Origin: a virus
Direction: 5' to 3' (one strand)
Length of the DNA: 37,138 nt
IMG/VR virus record: IMGVR_UViG_3300025117_000157
Location: 1-37,138 of that record
Position 1 is the first letter of the stretch. Each line of letters opens with the position of its first letter. This document shows, piece after piece, positions 36,433-37,138 of the stretch. The notes under the pieces were generated by a model, which worked only from the letters and a program-made list of their open reading frames with translations, was not told the origin of the DNA and did no database searches. The translations under genes were made by a program, and so were the position numbers.

Positions 36433-36564
36433 TTATTTAATCGGCGTTAGCAAACTTAATAATAACATCCCAGCCAGAAATATCGTAGCACTTAAAAACT
36501 TTCGGTTCTCTGTTTTCTGGGCGGCCTCTTTCTCTATTCGCCAGCGTGATGGTGTATAGGTCAT
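36433..36564 (-). CDS. Small membrane protein, 43 aa
   Basis: The ATG at 36564 overlaps the stop of the preceding gene (ATGA). A basic/acidic N-terminus (MTYTPSRWRIEKEAAQKTENRK) and one C-terminal membrane span (FLSATIFLAGMLLLSLLTPI) predict a tail-anchored protein. The stop lies 1 nt before the nuclease start. Function unknown. Confidence 0.6.
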   Translation of the reverse strand: MTYTPSRWRIEKEAAQKTENRKFLSATIFLAGMLLLSLLTPIK

Positions 36565-36734
36565 TTTAGTTTTGTTATTTCTTCCCAATCTTCCCGAAGG
36601 ATTTTGTTAAACTCTTGGAAAGATTCAAAAAACATTTTTTCCATTTCCTCCCTATCACGAACAATACTATCCGCTATCTTTACTTGAAGGTCGCTTATGG
36701 CTTTGCTTAAAATTTGATATTCTTTAGTTGTCAT
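36561..36734 (-). CDS. Small helical protein, 57 aa
   Basis: The ATG at 36734 (MTTKEYQILSKAISDLQVKI) is preferred over one 15 nt upstream that overlaps the previous gene. The protein is a single run of amphipathic helix with heptads (IVRDREEMEKMFFESFQEFNKILREDW), probably a coiled coil. No recognised family. It overlaps the membrane gene by 4 nt. Confidence 0.6.
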   Translation of the reverse strand: MTTKEYQILSKAISDLQVKIADSIVRDREEMEKMFFESFQEFNKILREDWEEITKLK

Positions 36735-36735
36735 T

Positions 36736-36897
36736 TTATTGTTCAGCATCTGCCTTTAATTCTTGCTCATGGTCAAACTTGATAAAATCAAAGTAATCCA
36801 CTAAATGAGAAACTTGGTCTCGGACATACTCGCCCGTGCCGGTAATGTATATTCCTAATGGGCTTGTTCGTGTAATTGTGCGATTTGTTATTTCCAT
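36736..36897 (-). CDS. Hypothetical protein, 53 aa
   Basis: The ATG at 36897 encodes MEITNRTITRTSPLGIYITG, then VRDQVSHLVDYFDFIKFDHEQE. A small beta-then-helix protein with acidic C-terminus. No family. It begins 6 nt after the stop of the pentapeptide gene with the AAAATAAAATG context typical of this operon. Confidence 0.55.
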   Translation of the reverse strand: MEITNRTITRTSPLGIYITGTGEYVRDQVSHLVDYFDFIKFDHEQELKADAEQ

Positions 36898-36903
36898 TTT
36901 ATT

Positions 36904-37138
36904 TTATTCTAAAATTTCTATTTTAAGAGCCTTTAATAAATCTTCTTTTTGAGTAATTTTTATTTTGGCTTTGTAAAGGTCGGAATTGGAAAGGTCGGAA
37001 TTGGAAAGGTCGGAATTGGAAAGGTCGGAATTGGAAAGGTTGGAATTGGAAAGGTCGGAATTGGAAAGGTTGGCTTCGGAAAGGTCGGTTTCGGAAAGGT
37101 TGGAATTGGAAAGGTCGGAATTGGAAAGGTCGGAATTG
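36904..37138 (-). CDS. Pentapeptide-repeat protein, C-terminal part (gene enters from the window end)
   Basis: On the minus strand the frame is open from 37138: eleven pentapeptides (mostly NSDLS, with ETDLS, EANLS and NSNLS), then YKAKIKITQKEDLLKALKIEILE and TAA at 36904-36906. It is in the same repeat class as the N-terminal part at 1-188. The exact join is unresolved, since simple end-to-end ligation would break the 15-bp phase by 3 nt (still in frame). It is the first gene of the early minus-strand arm. Confidence 0.75.
   Translation of the reverse strand, partial: NSDLSNSDLSNSNLSETDLSEANLSNSDLSNSNLSNSDLSNSDLSNSDLSNSDLYKAKIKITQKEDLLKALKIEILE
36977..37138. repeat. 15-bp tandem repeat array, right end
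   Basis: About eleven units of AGGTCGGAATTGGAA and variants. Contains the second copy (37022-37100) of the 79-bp repeat found at 1-79. Coding for pentapeptides on the minus strand. Confidence 0.9.

Overview
The window looks like an essentially complete genome of about 37 kb from a lytic, short-tailed (podovirus-like) dsDNA phage. The first and last bases lie inside the same pentapeptide-repeat gene, and an exact 79-bp repeat links the two ends, as expected for a circular or circularly permuted genome cut in a repeat. It has large terminase, portal, scaffold, major capsid, short-tail and fibre proteins, but no tape-measure protein, integrase, DNA polymerase, helicase, primase or RNA polymerase. 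The genetic code is standard and most genes lack a clear Shine-Dalgarno, using AT-rich upstream sequence. The fibre protein resembles surface proteins I associate with candidate-phyla (Patescibacteria) bacteria and their phages. That is only a weak guess at the host.

Layout. At 0.5-0.9 kb three minus-strand promoters fire leftward across the genome ends into an early/replication arm read on the minus strand (37 to 25.4 kb): pentapeptide protein, small proteins, RecB-like nuclease, SSB-like protein, HNH/NinG nucleases, GroES, GroEL, a metallopeptidase-like protein, small terminase candidate, cytosine methyltransferase, large terminase and a DnaA-C-like HTH protein. A short plus-strand arm (0.9-5.2 kb) carries an HNH protein, a DNA methyltransferase and a run of small accessory genes. 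The late operon runs on the minus strand from the portal (24.6 kb) down to lysis (endolysin and two small membrane proteins) and ends at a strong intrinsic terminator at 5.7 kb.

Regulation is the most striking part. Six exact copies of TTATCCACA (the consensus DnaA box) and three one-mismatch copies are scattered through the genome, most of them 4-8 bp upstream of a sigma70-type -35. In several cases the -10 is followed by exactly 6 nt and then the start codon, which predicts leaderless mRNAs. One box sits midway between two divergent promoters, 7 bp from each -35. The phage encodes a 113-aa protein whose HTH contains the DHTT signature used by DnaA domain IV to read this box, and one box abuts its stop codon. 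Three long gene-poor stretches (189-516, about 1338-1745 and 5203-5570) each have a promoter and many inverted repeats, and are candidate structured RNAs. A phage-encoded GroEL/GroES pair in so small a phage is also unusual.
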